Shown here one piece after another: positions 1 through 7,464 of a stretch of 9,413 bases of DNA (its first letter is position 1; the number at the start of each line of letters is the position of its first letter). The notes below the pieces were generated by a model. That model made no database searches. It had not been told where the DNA came from and saw only the letters and a program-made list of their open reading frames with translations. The stretch covers positions 1 through 9,413 of the forward strand of contig CADBPB010000070.1 in assembly GCA_902796525.1 (NCBI GenBank), given 5' to 3'. This DNA is from an uncultured Erysipelotrichaceae bacterium (GTDB taxonomy: Bacteria; Bacillota_I; Bacilli_A; Erysipelotrichales; Erysipelotrichaceae). A program made the translations under genes and the position numbers.

Positions 1-1223
1 CGCTCAACCACGCAAAGGCCGCGGGCGTTCCGATAGTCGTCGCGGTCAACAAGATAGACAAGCCGGAGGCAAAGCCTGAGCGCGTACGCCAGCAGCTCTC
101 GGACTACGGACTCGTGCCGGAGGAATGGGGAGGAGATACGATTTTCGTGGAATGTTCCGCAAAGACCGGCGAAGGCGTCAAAGACGTTCTGGAAACCATC
201 CTGGTCGTCGCGGAAGTCCGGGATCTCAAGGCCAATCCGAAAAAGCGCGCTACCGGTACAGTCATCGAAGCGAAGCTTGATAAAGGCAGAGGCCCGGTCG
301 CTACGTTGCTGGTGCAGAACGGTACCTTACGCCAGTCGGATTCCGTGGTCGTCGGTACGGCTTATGGCAAAGTCCGGCGCATGACCAACGATCTCTCGCA
401 GGAGATCAAGGAAGCGCTGCCTGGCACGCCGGTCGAGATCATCGGTCTGAATGATGTGCCGATCGCCGGAGACAACTTCAAGGTATTCGATGACGATAAG
501 GATGCAAGAAGCGTCGCCCAGGCTCGTATGAGAGAACGTATCGAAAAGGAAAGAAAGAGCTCCAGCGCGATGTCTCTGGATGATCTGAAATCACAGATCG
601 ATGCCGGCGACATCCAGGAGATCGCCGTTATCGTCAAATCGGATGTCACAGGTACGGCAGAGGCTGTCGCATCTTCATTAAGCAAGATCGATGTGGATGG
701 CGTCAAGGTCAATGTCATTCGTAAAGCTGCCGGCACGATCAACGAATCGGATGTCATTCTCGCGTCCGTTTCGAATGCGGTCATCTACGGCTTCAACGTC
801 CGTCCGGATGCGAACGTGCGTAAGAAAGCCCAGGATGTCGGCGTCGAGATCCGTCTGCATAACATCATTTATAAAGCGGTCGAAGAAATGGAAGCCGCCA
901 TGAAAGGCATGCTGGCACCGGTCTATGAAGAAGTCGTCATCGGTCAGGCCGAAGTACGTAAGACGTATAAAGTATCGAAAATCGGCACGATTGCCGGCTG
1001 CATGGTCACGGAAGGCAAGATCACCAGAGAATGCGGCATCCGTCTGATCAGGGATGGCATCGTCATCTATACAGGCAGCCTCGGTTCTTTGCGCCGTTTC
1101 GAGAACGATGTCAAAGAAGTCGCAGAGGGATACGAGTGCGGCATGACGATCGAGAATTTCAATGATATCAAAGAAATGGATATCATCGAGGGATATGTCG
1201 ATCAAGAGGTCAAGCGGGACTGA
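1..1223 (+). CDS. infB: Translation initiation factor IF-2, 3' part (5' end outside window)
   Basis: IF-2 is the GTPase that brings initiator fMet-tRNA to the 30S subunit and promotes subunit joining. The frame is open from base 3 and gives 406 residues before the TGA, so the N-terminal part and most of the G domain lie off the left edge. Visible GTPase motifs are NKID (G4, bases 48-59) and SAKTGEG (G5, from base 156). After these come the domain II beta-barrel (about local residues 82-168, starting ATGTVIEAKLDKGRG), domain III (about 190-290, with IVKSDVTGTAEA) and the fMet-tRNA-binding C-terminal domain (about 300-400, ending ECGMTIENFNDIKEMDIIEG). This is the full set of C-terminal domains with a normal terminus. 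The GTG at 114 is an internal valine codon, not a start. The stop overlaps the rbfA start by one base (TGATG), indicating translational coupling as in the widespread infB-rbfA operon. An in-window initiator tRNA gene encodes its ligand, but far away and on the other strand. Confidence 0.97.
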   Translation, partial: LNHAKAAGVPIVVAVNKIDKPEAKPERVRQQLSDYGLVPEEWGGDTIFVECSAKTGEGVKDVLETILVVAEVRDLKANPKKRATGTVIEAKLDKGRGPVATLLVQNGTLRQSDSVVVGTAYGKVRRMTNDLSQEIKEALPGTPVEIIGLNDVPIAGDNFKVFDDDKDARSVAQARMRERIEKERKSSSAMSLDDLKSQIDAGDIQEIAVIVKSDVTGTAEAVASSLSKIDVDGVKVNVIRKAAGTINESDVILASVSNAVIYGFNVRPDANVRKKAQDVGVEIRLHNIIYKAVEEMEAAMKGMLAPVYEEVVIGQAEVRKTYKVSKIGTIAGCMVTEGKITRECGIRLIRDGIVIYTGSLGSLRRFENDVKEVAEGYECGMTIENFNDIKEMDIIEGYVDQEVKRD

Positions 1224-1549
1224 TGGCAAGAACGGATAAACTGGATTCGCTGCTGCTGAGAGAGATCTCGATGATCATCTCCCAGGATATCAACGATCCG
1301 AAGCTGGGATTTCCGACGGTTACCGAAGTCGATGTTTCTCCCGATCTGAACAACGCCAAGGTCTATGTTTCCTTTCTGGGCAAGAACTATAAGAAACGGG
1401 ACGGCATCGATACGTTGCGCCGAGCCAAGGGACATATCAAATCCGAACTGGCAAAGCGTCTAAAGCTGCGTAAGATTCCTGATCTGACTTTCGTTGTCGA
1501 CGATACGTTGGATAAAGCGGACAGGATCGAAGAATTATTAAAGAAATAA
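1223..1549 (+). CDS. rbfA: Ribosome-binding factor A
   Basis: RbfA is a small KH-type protein that binds the immature 30S subunit and helps 16S rRNA 5'-end processing and late assembly. The 108-residue product matches the usual length of about 110-130 residues. It shows the family's start (a basic MARTDKLDSLLLREISMII helix), the ISQDINDPKLGFPTVTEVDVSPDLNNAK core pattern in its middle, and the AKG turn (RRAKGHIKSELAKRL) of the KH fold. The end, LTFVVDDTLDKADRIEELL, is also typical. The ATG at 1223 overlaps the infB stop (TGATG). A modest AAGAGG at 1204-1209 lies inside infB, so the start probably depends on coupling. The TAA stop falls inside the 5' arm of a terminator-like hairpin. In many Bacillota truB follows rbfA; here an M32 peptidase does instead. 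Confidence 0.95.
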   Translation: MARTDKLDSLLLREISMIISQDINDPKLGFPTVTEVDVSPDLNNAKVYVSFLGKNYKKRDGIDTLRRAKGHIKSELAKRLKLRKIPDLTFVVDDTLDKADRIEELLKK

Positions 1550-1570
1550 TGGCGCCTTGCGCCATTTTCT
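1548..1570 (+). terminator. Hairpin terminator overlapping the rbfA stop codon
   Basis: The arms AATGGCGC (1548-1555) and GCGCCATT (1559-1566) pair perfectly over 8 bp around a 3-nt CTT loop, and are followed by TTTTCTT. The 5' arm includes the last two bases of the rbfA TAA. The T run is short (four T, then C), so termination may be partial. Only about 14 bases separate it from the next start codon, leaving no room for a promoter, so the downstream peptidase gene may depend on read-through here or on a promoter inside rbfA. Confidence 0.7.
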
Positions 1571-1583
1571 TAAAAGGAGACTT

Positions 1584-3080
1584 ATGAACAAGAAAGAAGC
1601 ACTGAAGATCTACCATGATCATATCGAAAGGATCAAAGCCTATCATCTCGTACTGGCGACTGCCGATTTCGACAGCAGCACCATCGCTCCCAAGAAGGGA
1701 AGCGCCTACCGCAACAGGATGCTGAGTATCGTTCAGGGAGAAGCGTTCCCGATACAGACGGACCCGGTACTGGTCGAAGCAATTGATTACCTGAATTCTA
1801 TCGAACTGGATGAAAAAACGAAAAGGGAGATCTCTCTTGCAAAAAAGGATATCGAGGAAATGCTTTGTTTTACCAAAGAAGAAGTCATGGAATTTGCTCT
1901 GGTACAGATGAACGCGCATGACGCCTGGCTGGAAGCGAAACAGAAAAACGACTACAGCATATTCGAACCTCATCTGCTTCGCCTGATCGAACTGACAAAG
2001 CAAAGAACATTAAAGAAAAAACCGGATGCGAAAGTGTACGATACCTTGCTGGATGACTATCAGGAAGGCATGAATATGAAGAAGTATGACGCTTTCTTCA
2101 AGATGATCAGGAAGGAACTTGTTCCATTGATCAGGAAAGTCGGCAAGAAGCAGGATCTCATCGATGATTCCTTCATATTCAGACATTATCCGATCGAGAA
2201 ACAGGAACGTTTCAGCAAGGATCTGCAGAAGTATCTCGGTTTCGATGGATCATGGGGCTACATGGGGGTATCAGAGCATCCGTTTACCAATGCATTCTCG
2301 CGTAACGATGTGCGTATCACGACCAATTACGATGAATACAACGTGATCGGTTCGATCTATTCGATCATTCACGAAACAGGACACGCCTTCTATGAACATC
2401 AGCTGGATCCCGCCTATGACAGCTATATGAAACTGTCGGACATGTCCAGCGGCATGCATGAATCGCAGAGCCGTTTTCTGGAGAACTATCTGGGCAGAAG
2501 GAAAGCGTTCTTTACGACGCTTTATCCGAAGCTGCAGAAACTCTTCCCGGAGAATCTGGGCGATGTAACGCTGGATGCTTTCAGCAAGGCAGTCAATGTC
2601 TCCAGATGTTCGCTGATCCGGACGGATGCGGATGAACTGACTTATCCGGTCCATATCCTCATCAGATACGAGATCGAAAAGATGATCTTCAACGACGAGA
2701 TCGACCTCCATGATCTTCCAGAGATCTGGAACCAGAAATATAAAGAATATCTCGGCGTGGATGTACCGGATGAAGCTTCAGGCATCTTGCAGGATATCCA
2801 CTGGTCGCTGGCATATTTCGGTTATTTTCCGACCTACGCTTTAGGAAGCGCGATAGGGGCGCAGATCTTCCATCAGATGAATAAGGAAATGGATGTGGAC
2901 GGATGTTTAGCCAGAGGCGATTTCAAAGCTCTTACGGGCTATCTGAAGCAGCATATCCAGAAGTACGGAAATCTGTACGATTACGATACGATCCTCCGTA
3001 ATGCAACCGGAGAGCCTTTCGATCCGCGTTACTATACGGACTATCTGAAAGACAAGTACCGGAAACTCTACGAACTGTAA
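1584..3080 (+). CDS. M32-family metallocarboxypeptidase (Taq carboxypeptidase type)
   Basis: This is a zinc- or cobalt-dependent cytoplasmic carboxypeptidase that removes C-terminal residues from peptides. The product is 498 residues, the normal M32 size of about 500. All family motifs are present in order: HPF (about residue 232), DVRITT (about 242), the metal-binding HETGH at 263-267, the HESQSR segment from 292 that provides the third ligand Glu, the IRTDADELTYPVHILIRYE block from about 345, and LQDIHWS followed by FGYFPTYALGSAIG near 402-425. No catalytic residue is missing. The start chosen is the ATG at 1584, preceded by AAAAGGAGA at 1572-1580. A TTG nine codons upstream is in frame but lies within the terminator hairpin and has no SD. 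The gene follows rbfA by 34 bases across that hairpin and is convergent with ppdK. A link to ribosome assembly is not implied; peptide recycling is the likely job. Confidence 0.95.
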   Translation: MNKKEALKIYHDHIERIKAYHLVLATADFDSSTIAPKKGSAYRNRMLSIVQGEAFPIQTDPVLVEAIDYLNSIELDEKTKREISLAKKDIEEMLCFTKEEVMEFALVQMNAHDAWLEAKQKNDYSIFEPHLLRLIELTKQRTLKKKPDAKVYDTLLDDYQEGMNMKKYDAFFKMIRKELVPLIRKVGKKQDLIDDSFIFRHYPIEKQERFSKDLQKYLGFDGSWGYMGVSEHPFTNAFSRNDVRITTNYDEYNVIGSIYSIIHETGHAFYEHQLDPAYDSYMKLSDMSSGMHESQSRFLENYLGRRKAFFTTLYPKLQKLFPENLGDVTLDAFSKAVNVSRCSLIRTDADELTYPVHILIRYEIEKMIFNDEIDLHDLPEIWNQKYKEYLGVDVPDEASGILQDIHWSLAYFGYFPTYALGSAIGAQIFHQMNKEMDVDGCLARGDFKALTGYLKQHIQKYGNLYDYDTILRNATGEPFDPRYYTDYLKDKYRKLYEL

Positions 3081-3101
3081 GAATCAAAATCAAAGCAAAA
3101 G

Positions 3102-3132
3102 AAAAGGCTATATTTCAGATATAGCCTTTTTT
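3102..3132. terminator. Bidirectional terminator between the M32 peptidase and ppdK
   Basis: The arms AAAAGGCTATAT (3102-3113) and ATATAGCCTTTT (3119-3130) form a perfect 12-bp stem with a 5-nt TTCAG loop. On the + strand it runs into TTTTTT (3127-3132). On the - strand it is followed by CCTTTTCTTTTG. Both convergent genes end within 25 bases of it, so one hairpin serves both. Confidence 0.9.
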
Positions 3133-3140
3133 GAAACTAC

Positions 3141-5831
3141 TTATTTCGCAGCCTTCTTGGTTTTCTTGGCTGCTTTTTTCACTGTCTTTTTGACAGCCGG
3201 TTTGACGCCGTGCTTGATTGCAGCCTGGGCAGCAGCAAGTCTGGCGATCGGAACTCTATATGGTGAGCAAGAAACATAGGTCAGACCTACTTTATCGCAG
3301 AATTCGATAGAAGCAGGATCGCCGCCATGTTCGCCGCAGATACCCAGCTTGATATTCGGACGGGTCTCCCTGCCGAGTTTGACGGCAGTTTCGATCAGGA
3401 TGCCGACGCCATGCTGGTCGAGCCTTGCGAATGGATCCTGTTCGAAGATCTTGGCATCATAGTAGGAGCCTAAGAACTTGCCGGCATCGTCTCTGGAGAA
3501 ACCGAAAGTCATCTGCGTGAGGTCGTTGGTACCGAAGGAGAAGAATTCGGCTTCGGTCGCGATCTCGTCTGCCAGCAAAGCGGCACGCGGAATTTCGATC
3601 ATCGTACCGACATGGTAGTCAAGCTTCGCTTTCGCTTTCTTGATTTCTTCATCGGCTGTTCTGACGACGATATCCTTGACATATTTCAGTTCGGCAACAT
3701 CGCCTACCAGCGGGATCATGATTTCCGGAACGACATGCCATTTCGGGTGTTTCTTGTTGACCTTGATGGCGGCACGGATGACAGCCTTGGTCTGCATTTC
3801 AGCGATTTCCGGATAAGTGACAGCCAGACGGCAGCCTCTGTGACCCATCATCGGGTTGACTTCATGCAGGGAATCGCAGACGGCCTGGAGTTCTTTCAGG
3901 GTCATGCCCATTTCTTTTGCCAGCGCTTTCTGCTCTTTTTCGCCCTGCGGAACGAATTCATGTAGAGGCGGATCCAGGTAACGGATGGTTACAGGGTTGC
4001 CCTGCATCGCTTCGTAGATGCCCTCGAAGTCTTTCTGCTGCAGCGGCAGGACTTTTTCCAAAGCAGCTTTGCGCTGTTCTGGAGTGGTAGAAACGATCAT
4101 TTCACGGATGGCCTTGATCTTGTCTTCCTGGAAGAACATGTGTTCCGTTCTGACAAGGCCGATACCTTCGGCACCGAATTCCAGAGCCTGTGCGGCATCT
4201 TTCGGAGTATCCGCATTCGTTCTGATCTGCAGTCTTCTTCTTTCATCTGCCCATTTCATGAACTTCTTGAAATCGCCTGAGATAGAAGCAGGAACCGTCT
4301 TGATGGCTTCGCCATAGATGTTTCCGGTAGAACCATCGAGAGACAGCCAATCGAATTCCTTATAGACTTTTCCGTTCAAAGTGAACTGTTTCTTTGCATA
4401 GTCGATCTTGATATCGCCGCAACCGGAGACACAGCATTCGCCCATGCCACGCGCAACGACGGCAGCGTGAGAAGTCATACCGCCGCGAACGGTGAGGACA
4501 CCCTCGGCAGCAGCCATGCCTTCGATATCTTCCGGAGACGTTTCCAGTCTGACCAGAACGACCTTCTTGCCGTTCTTATGTTCTTTGACGGCATCTTCTG
4601 CGTTGAAGACGATCTGACCGCAGGCGGCACCCGGAGAAGCCGGTAACGCCGTAGCGATCGGTTTTGCCTTCTTTAACGCTTCCGCATCGAACTGCGGATG
4701 CAGCAGAGCATCAAGCTGCTTCGGTTCGACCATCATCAGAGCCTGATCGATGGTGACGAGACCTTCCTTGACCATGTCGCAGGCAACCTTCAGAGCGGCA
4801 GTCGCCGTTCTCTTGCCGTTTCTGGTCTGCAGCATGAACAGTTTTTCTTCCTGGATCGTGAATTCCATATCCTGCATGTCATGGTAGTGATGTTCCAATG
4901 TATTGCAGATATTGACGAATTCGTTGTATGCGCCAGGCATGACCTTCTTTAACTGGTCGATCGTCTGCGGGGTTCTGACGCCGGCAACGACGTCTTCGCC
5001 CTGGGCGTTCATCAGGAATTCACCGAACAGTTTCTTCTCGCCGGTAGCCGGGTTTCTCGTGAATGCGACGCCTGTGCCGCAGTCGTTGCCCATGTTACCG
5101 AAGACCATCATCTGTACGTTGACAGCAGTGCCCCAGGAAGAAGGAATATCGTTTTCCTTGCGATAGAAGATCGCTCTAGGATTGTTCCAGGAACGGAACA
5201 CGGCCTCGATGGCTCGCTCCAGCTGAATGCCGGTATCCTGCGGGAAGTCTTCTTTCAGTTCTTTTTTGTAGAAAGCCTTGAACTTCTTGACAAGTTCTTT
5301 CATATCGTCGGCATCGAGTTCGGTATCGAGCTTGACGCCTCTTTTTTCTTTCAGTTCATCGATGATCTCTTCGAATCTTTTCTTGGACAGTTCCATGACG
5401 ACATCCGAGAACATCTGGATGAAACGACGGTAAGAGTCATAGGCGAATCTTTCGTTATTGGTTTTTTCAGCGATCGTCTTAGCGACTTCATCGTTGATAC
5501 CGAGGTTGAGGATCGTATCCATCATGCCCGGCATACTGGCTCTGGCACCGGATCTGACAGAAACCAGCAGCGGATTCTTGGAATCGCCCAGTTTCTTGCC
5601 TGCCTGTTTTTCCAGTTTGGTCAAAGCAGTTTTGATCTGTGCCATGATGTCCTTGTTTATTTTTTTACCATCGTCATAGTAAGCGTTGCACGCTTCGGTC
5701 GTGATGGTAAAGCCATAAGGCACCGGTAAGCCAAGGCTGGCCATTTCCGCCAGGTTGGCACCTTTACCGCCAAGGAGTTCACGCATGTTTGCATTACCTT
5801 CGGCAAACATATAAACGTATTTCTTGCTCAT
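3141..5831 (-). CDS. ppdK: Pyruvate, phosphate dikinase
   Basis: PPDK reversibly interconverts ATP + Pi + pyruvate and AMP + PPi + PEP in the cytoplasm. In fermentative Bacillota it often works in the glycolytic, pyruvate-forming direction. The 896-residue product has three parts. The N-terminal ATP-grasp part (1 to about 340) includes GGKGANLAEM, SVRSGARASMPGMMDT and LQTRNGKRTA. The swivelling domain has GGMTSHAAVVARGMG with catalytic His455 and Thr453, the site used by PDRP-type regulators in other species. The C-terminal PEP/pyruvate barrel has Arg561, Arg617, Glu746, Asn769, Asp770 and Cys832 in GICGEHGG. These match the known Clostridium symbiosum active-site positions to within one residue. 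The normal enzyme ends near residue 873; here a 24-residue tail with 11 lysines follows. The ATG at 5829-5831 has an AAAGGAG SD at 5838-5844. The gene is monocistronic, with its own promoter and terminator. No PDRP regulator gene is in the window. Confidence 0.98.
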   Translation of the reverse strand: MSKKYVYMFAEGNANMRELLGGKGANLAEMASLGLPVPYGFTITTEACNAYYDDGKKINKDIMAQIKTALTKLEKQAGKKLGDSKNPLLVSVRSGARASMPGMMDTILNLGINDEVAKTIAEKTNNERFAYDSYRRFIQMFSDVVMELSKKRFEEIIDELKEKRGVKLDTELDADDMKELVKKFKAFYKKELKEDFPQDTGIQLERAIEAVFRSWNNPRAIFYRKENDIPSSWGTAVNVQMMVFGNMGNDCGTGVAFTRNPATGEKKLFGEFLMNAQGEDVVAGVRTPQTIDQLKKVMPGAYNEFVNICNTLEHHYHDMQDMEFTIQEEKLFMLQTRNGKRTATAALKVACDMVKEGLVTIDQALMMVEPKQLDALLHPQFDAEALKKAKPIATALPASPGAACGQIVFNAEDAVKEHKNGKKVVLVRLETSPEDIEGMAAAEGVLTVRGGMTSHAAVVARGMGECCVSGCGDIKIDYAKKQFTLNGKVYKEFDWLSLDGSTGNIYGEAIKTVPASISGDFKKFMKWADERRRLQIRTNADTPKDAAQALEFGAEGIGLVRTEHMFFQEDKIKAIREMIVSTTPEQRKAALEKVLPLQQKDFEGIYEAMQGNPVTIRYLDPPLHEFVPQGEKEQKALAKEMGMTLKELQAVCDSLHEVNPMMGHRGCRLAVTYPEIAEMQTKAVIRAAIKVNKKHPKWHVVPEIMIPLVGDVAELKYVKDIVVRTADEEIKKAKAKLDYHVGTMIEIPRAALLADEIATEAEFFSFGTNDLTQMTFGFSRDDAGKFLGSYYDAKIFEQDPFARLDQHGVGILIETAVKLGRETRPNIKLGICGEHGGDPASIEFCDKVGLTYVSCSPYRVPIARLAAAQAAIKHGVKPAVKKTVKKAAKKTKKAAK

Positions 5832-5837
5832 TCTATT

Positions 5838-5844
5838 CTCCTTT
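5838..5844 (-). promoter_or_regulatory. ppdK ribosome binding site
   Basis: On the - strand AAAGGAG lies six bases upstream of the ppdK ATG. This near-perfect anti-16S match fits a highly expressed catabolic gene and fixes the start codon. Confidence 0.85.
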
Positions 5845-5847
5845 ATC

Positions 5848-5860
5848 AGTCTTTTAGACT
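5848..5860 (-). promoter_or_regulatory. Small palindrome in the ppdK 5' untranslated region
   Basis: AGTCT (5848-5852) and AGACT (5856-5860) are a perfect 5-bp inverted repeat with a 3-nt spacer. It lies between the SD and the predicted transcription start, which is expected near 5859. It could be a 5'-end hairpin of the mRNA or a small operator half-site pair. It is short enough to be chance in AT-rich DNA. Confidence 0.3.
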
Positions 5861-5865
5861 ACAAT

Positions 5866-5874
5866 ATTTTACCA
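5866..5874 (-). promoter_or_regulatory. Extended -10 promoter element for ppdK
   Basis: Read on the - strand this is TGGTAAAAT: a TG extension, one base, then TAAAAT (5 of 6 to TATAAT). No good -35 hexamer is found 16-19 bases upstream (around 5888-5895), which is acceptable for extended -10 promoters. The flanking DNA, about 5865-5960, is the most AT-rich of the window. The start site would be near 5859, giving a 5'UTR of about 28 bases. Confidence 0.5.
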
Positions 5875-5952
5875 TAAAATATTTATATTTTTACTATGAT
5901 CTATGATTTGAATATGAAAAAGAAAATGTGTATCTCTTGATTGAAAGCATTT

Positions 5953-5958
5953 TATAAT
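5953..5958 (+). promoter_or_regulatory. Possible -10 box for the rightward three-gene operon
   Basis: A perfect TATAAT stands in the AT-rich divergent region. No convincing -35 is seen at 16-18 bases (around 5929-5936) and there is no TG extension, so support is weak. If real, transcription begins near 5965 and the acyltransferase cannot start at the upstream TTG (5941). It would leave a leader of about 70 bases before the ATG at 6034. Confidence 0.35.
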
Positions 5959-6003
5959 AGTGTTGTGAGAAAAAAAGAGTATGATCCGAAGATAAGGAAA
6001 CTC

Positions 6004-6050
6004 AAAGGAGGCCTCAACGAGAAGGATAGTCGGATGATTGAGGCTTTTTT
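6004..6050 (+). promoter_or_regulatory. Hairpin with T run overlapping the proposed start of the acyltransferase gene
   Basis: GCCTCAA (6011-6017) pairs with TTGAGGC (6038-6044), and TTTTTT follows at 6045-6050. The 20-nt loop contains GAAGGA (6021-6026) and the ATG at 6034. G-U and A-U pairs could extend the stem outward into AAAGGAG at 6004-6010. The shape is that of an intrinsic terminator or a start-site-sequestering hairpin. The T run is also ordinary coding sequence (GCT TTT TTC), so the match may be accidental. Confidence 0.3.
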
Positions 6051-7464
6051 CGCTTCGCTGGAAGAGAGGATCGATCTGAATATCCTCAAGAGAAATTTGC
6101 TTTTCGATCATTTCTGCAACGCTTTTGATTATTATCTGGATCACGGCTATTCCGTAAAGAAAATCGTTTCTTTGATGGATCCTGAACATCTGGGTTCTTT
6201 CTACAAAGACAATAAACGTTCTTATTTTTCTTTGGATAATGCGGCGATCGTTTATCCTTTGGGTATGAAATACGGACAGATGCCGCTGTTCCGCCTTTCT
6301 GTCGATCTGAAAGAAGACATCGTTCCCAGCATCCTGCAGATCGCTCTGGACTTTACGATCAAACGTTTTCCGACGTTTTCCGCCGTCATCAAGAGCGGCC
6401 TATTCTGGCATTATCTGGAAACCACGAACAATATCCTTCTGGTCGAAGAAGAAAAAGATATCCCGTGCAAGCCGATTTCCATCGTTTTGCGCAGCTTCCG
6501 GTCCTTCCGTGTCTTTTATTACAAGAAACGCATCAGCATCGAGTATTTTCATGTGCTGACCGATGGCACGGGCGGCACGATTTTCCTGAATACGCTGCTT
6601 GGCGAATATCTGCGTCTGCTGGATCATCCCCACGGCTATGCGGAAAACGTTTTGAACGTCGATGAAGCGGTAAAACCGGAAGAACTGGTCAATGAATTTC
6701 CCAAGACTACCGCGACGAAGGACTATGGCACTTTCCTGGATAAAACGTCCCTGCAGCTGGATGGCAAGCTGGATAAGATCGAAATGAAACGGATCATCCA
6801 TTACGATATGCCGATCGCCGAAATCAAAGAGGCTGCGAGAAAATACGGCGGAAGCATCACGGCTTACGTTCTGTCCGTGCTGCTGCAAGCCAGCCGCAAA
6901 TGCATCAGTGCAAAGAAAGGACTGGTCAACATACAGGTACCGGTCAATATGCGCAAATTCAACGGTTCGAAAACCTTGCGGAACTATTCAATGTATTTCT
7001 CAGCTAGCAAAGAGATCAGTGAGATCGGAGAACTTGAAGATCTGGTCCCCGAGATCCAAGCCCAGATCAAAGAAAAGGGGAGTCAGGCGATCATGGATCA
7101 GATGATGGCGACGACCGAGAAAGTCATTCAGGCGCTTCAGCATGTTCCGATCTTTCTGAAGATCCCGGTCATGCAGATCGTTTACGGCTGGCTTGGCAAC
7201 AATATCATCGCTTCCTGTCTGTCCAATCTGGGCGTGATCGAAGTCCCCGATGAGATGGAACCGTACGTCGATCATTACGATTTCCTGCTCGTTCCTGCCA
7301 GACCGAACCGGGCGACAAGCACCTTGATCAGTTTCCGGGACCGTCTCCGTCTGACCATCACCAAGGCGACGGCTGATCCTTCCTATGAAGAAGAAGTCTA
7401 TCGCATCCTGCAGGAAGACGGCATGCATATCCGTCTGGAAGGGAGTGAAGAATATGAACCCTAA
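6034..7464 (+). CDS. Condensation-domain/alcohol acetyltransferase-like acyltransferase
   Basis: This belongs to the CoA/carrier-protein-dependent acyltransferase superfamily (condensation domains, alcohol acetyltransferases, Pap-type enzymes); its substrate is unknown. The product is 476 residues from ATG 6034. The core starts at about residue 64 (YFSLDNAAIVYPLG). The catalytic HxxxDG motif is HVLTDG at 173-178, followed by GTGGTIFLNTLLGEYLRL. The second half has VPVNMRKFNGSKTLRN (302-317) and CLSNLGVIEVPDEM (395-408), both usual for the fold. No signal peptide is seen, so it is probably cytoplasmic. About 63 residues of predicted helix precede the core. The start is uncertain: ATG 6034 has GAAGGA seven bases upstream, while the frame is open back to TTG 5941 (GTG 5965 also possible), neither with an SD. 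The 3' end overlaps the next gene by 11 bases, so the two are translationally coupled. Similar acyltransferases sit beside DUF6320 membrane proteins in other Bacillota, from memory. Confidence 0.75.
   Translation: MIEAFFASLEERIDLNILKRNLLFDHFCNAFDYYLDHGYSVKKIVSLMDPEHLGSFYKDNKRSYFSLDNAAIVYPLGMKYGQMPLFRLSVDLKEDIVPSILQIALDFTIKRFPTFSAVIKSGLFWHYLETTNNILLVEEEKDIPCKPISIVLRSFRSFRVFYYKKRISIEYFHVLTDGTGGTIFLNTLLGEYLRLLDHPHGYAENVLNVDEAVKPEELVNEFPKTTATKDYGTFLDKTSLQLDGKLDKIEMKRIIHYDMPIAEIKEAARKYGGSITAYVLSVLLQASRKCISAKKGLVNIQVPVNMRKFNGSKTLRNYSMYFSASKEISEIGELEDLVPEIQAQIKEKGSQAIMDQMMATTEKVIQALQHVPIFLKIPVMQIVYGWLGNNIIASCLSNLGVIEVPDEMEPYVDHYDFLLVPARPNRATSTLISFRDRLRLTITKATADPSYEEEVYRILQEDGMHIRLEGSEEYEP

Noticed and set aside
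1..120. First bases of infB look more GC-rich than the rest, suggesting a join or transfer
   Set aside because: The frame and the protein continue perfectly through G4 and G5 motifs, the stretch is short, and ATA codons also occur in other genes here, so there is no real evidence of a junction.
678..1229. Long open frame on the minus strand opposite infB (183 codons)
   Set aside because: It lies entirely within the clear infB coding region, its composition follows from the codon bias of the sense gene, and it resembles no family I know.
3102..3132. Possible small RNA or riboswitch between the M32 gene and ppdK
   Set aside because: The only structure is one perfect hairpin with T runs on both sides, fully explained as a shared terminator for convergent genes.
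5914..5940. Eight-codon upstream reading frame MKKKMCIS ending in TGA just before the acyltransferase frame
   Set aside because: It lacks an SD and lies upstream of the likely -10 box, so it is probably not transcribed with the operon.
5941..6033. TTG at 5941 (or GTG at 5965) as start of the acyltransferase
   Set aside because: The frame is open there and follows a TGA at 5938-5940, but neither codon has an SD. The TATAAT at 5953-5958 would fall inside or directly next to the start. ATG 6034 with GAAGGA seven bases upstream is better supported, although the 31 upstream codons could still be coding.
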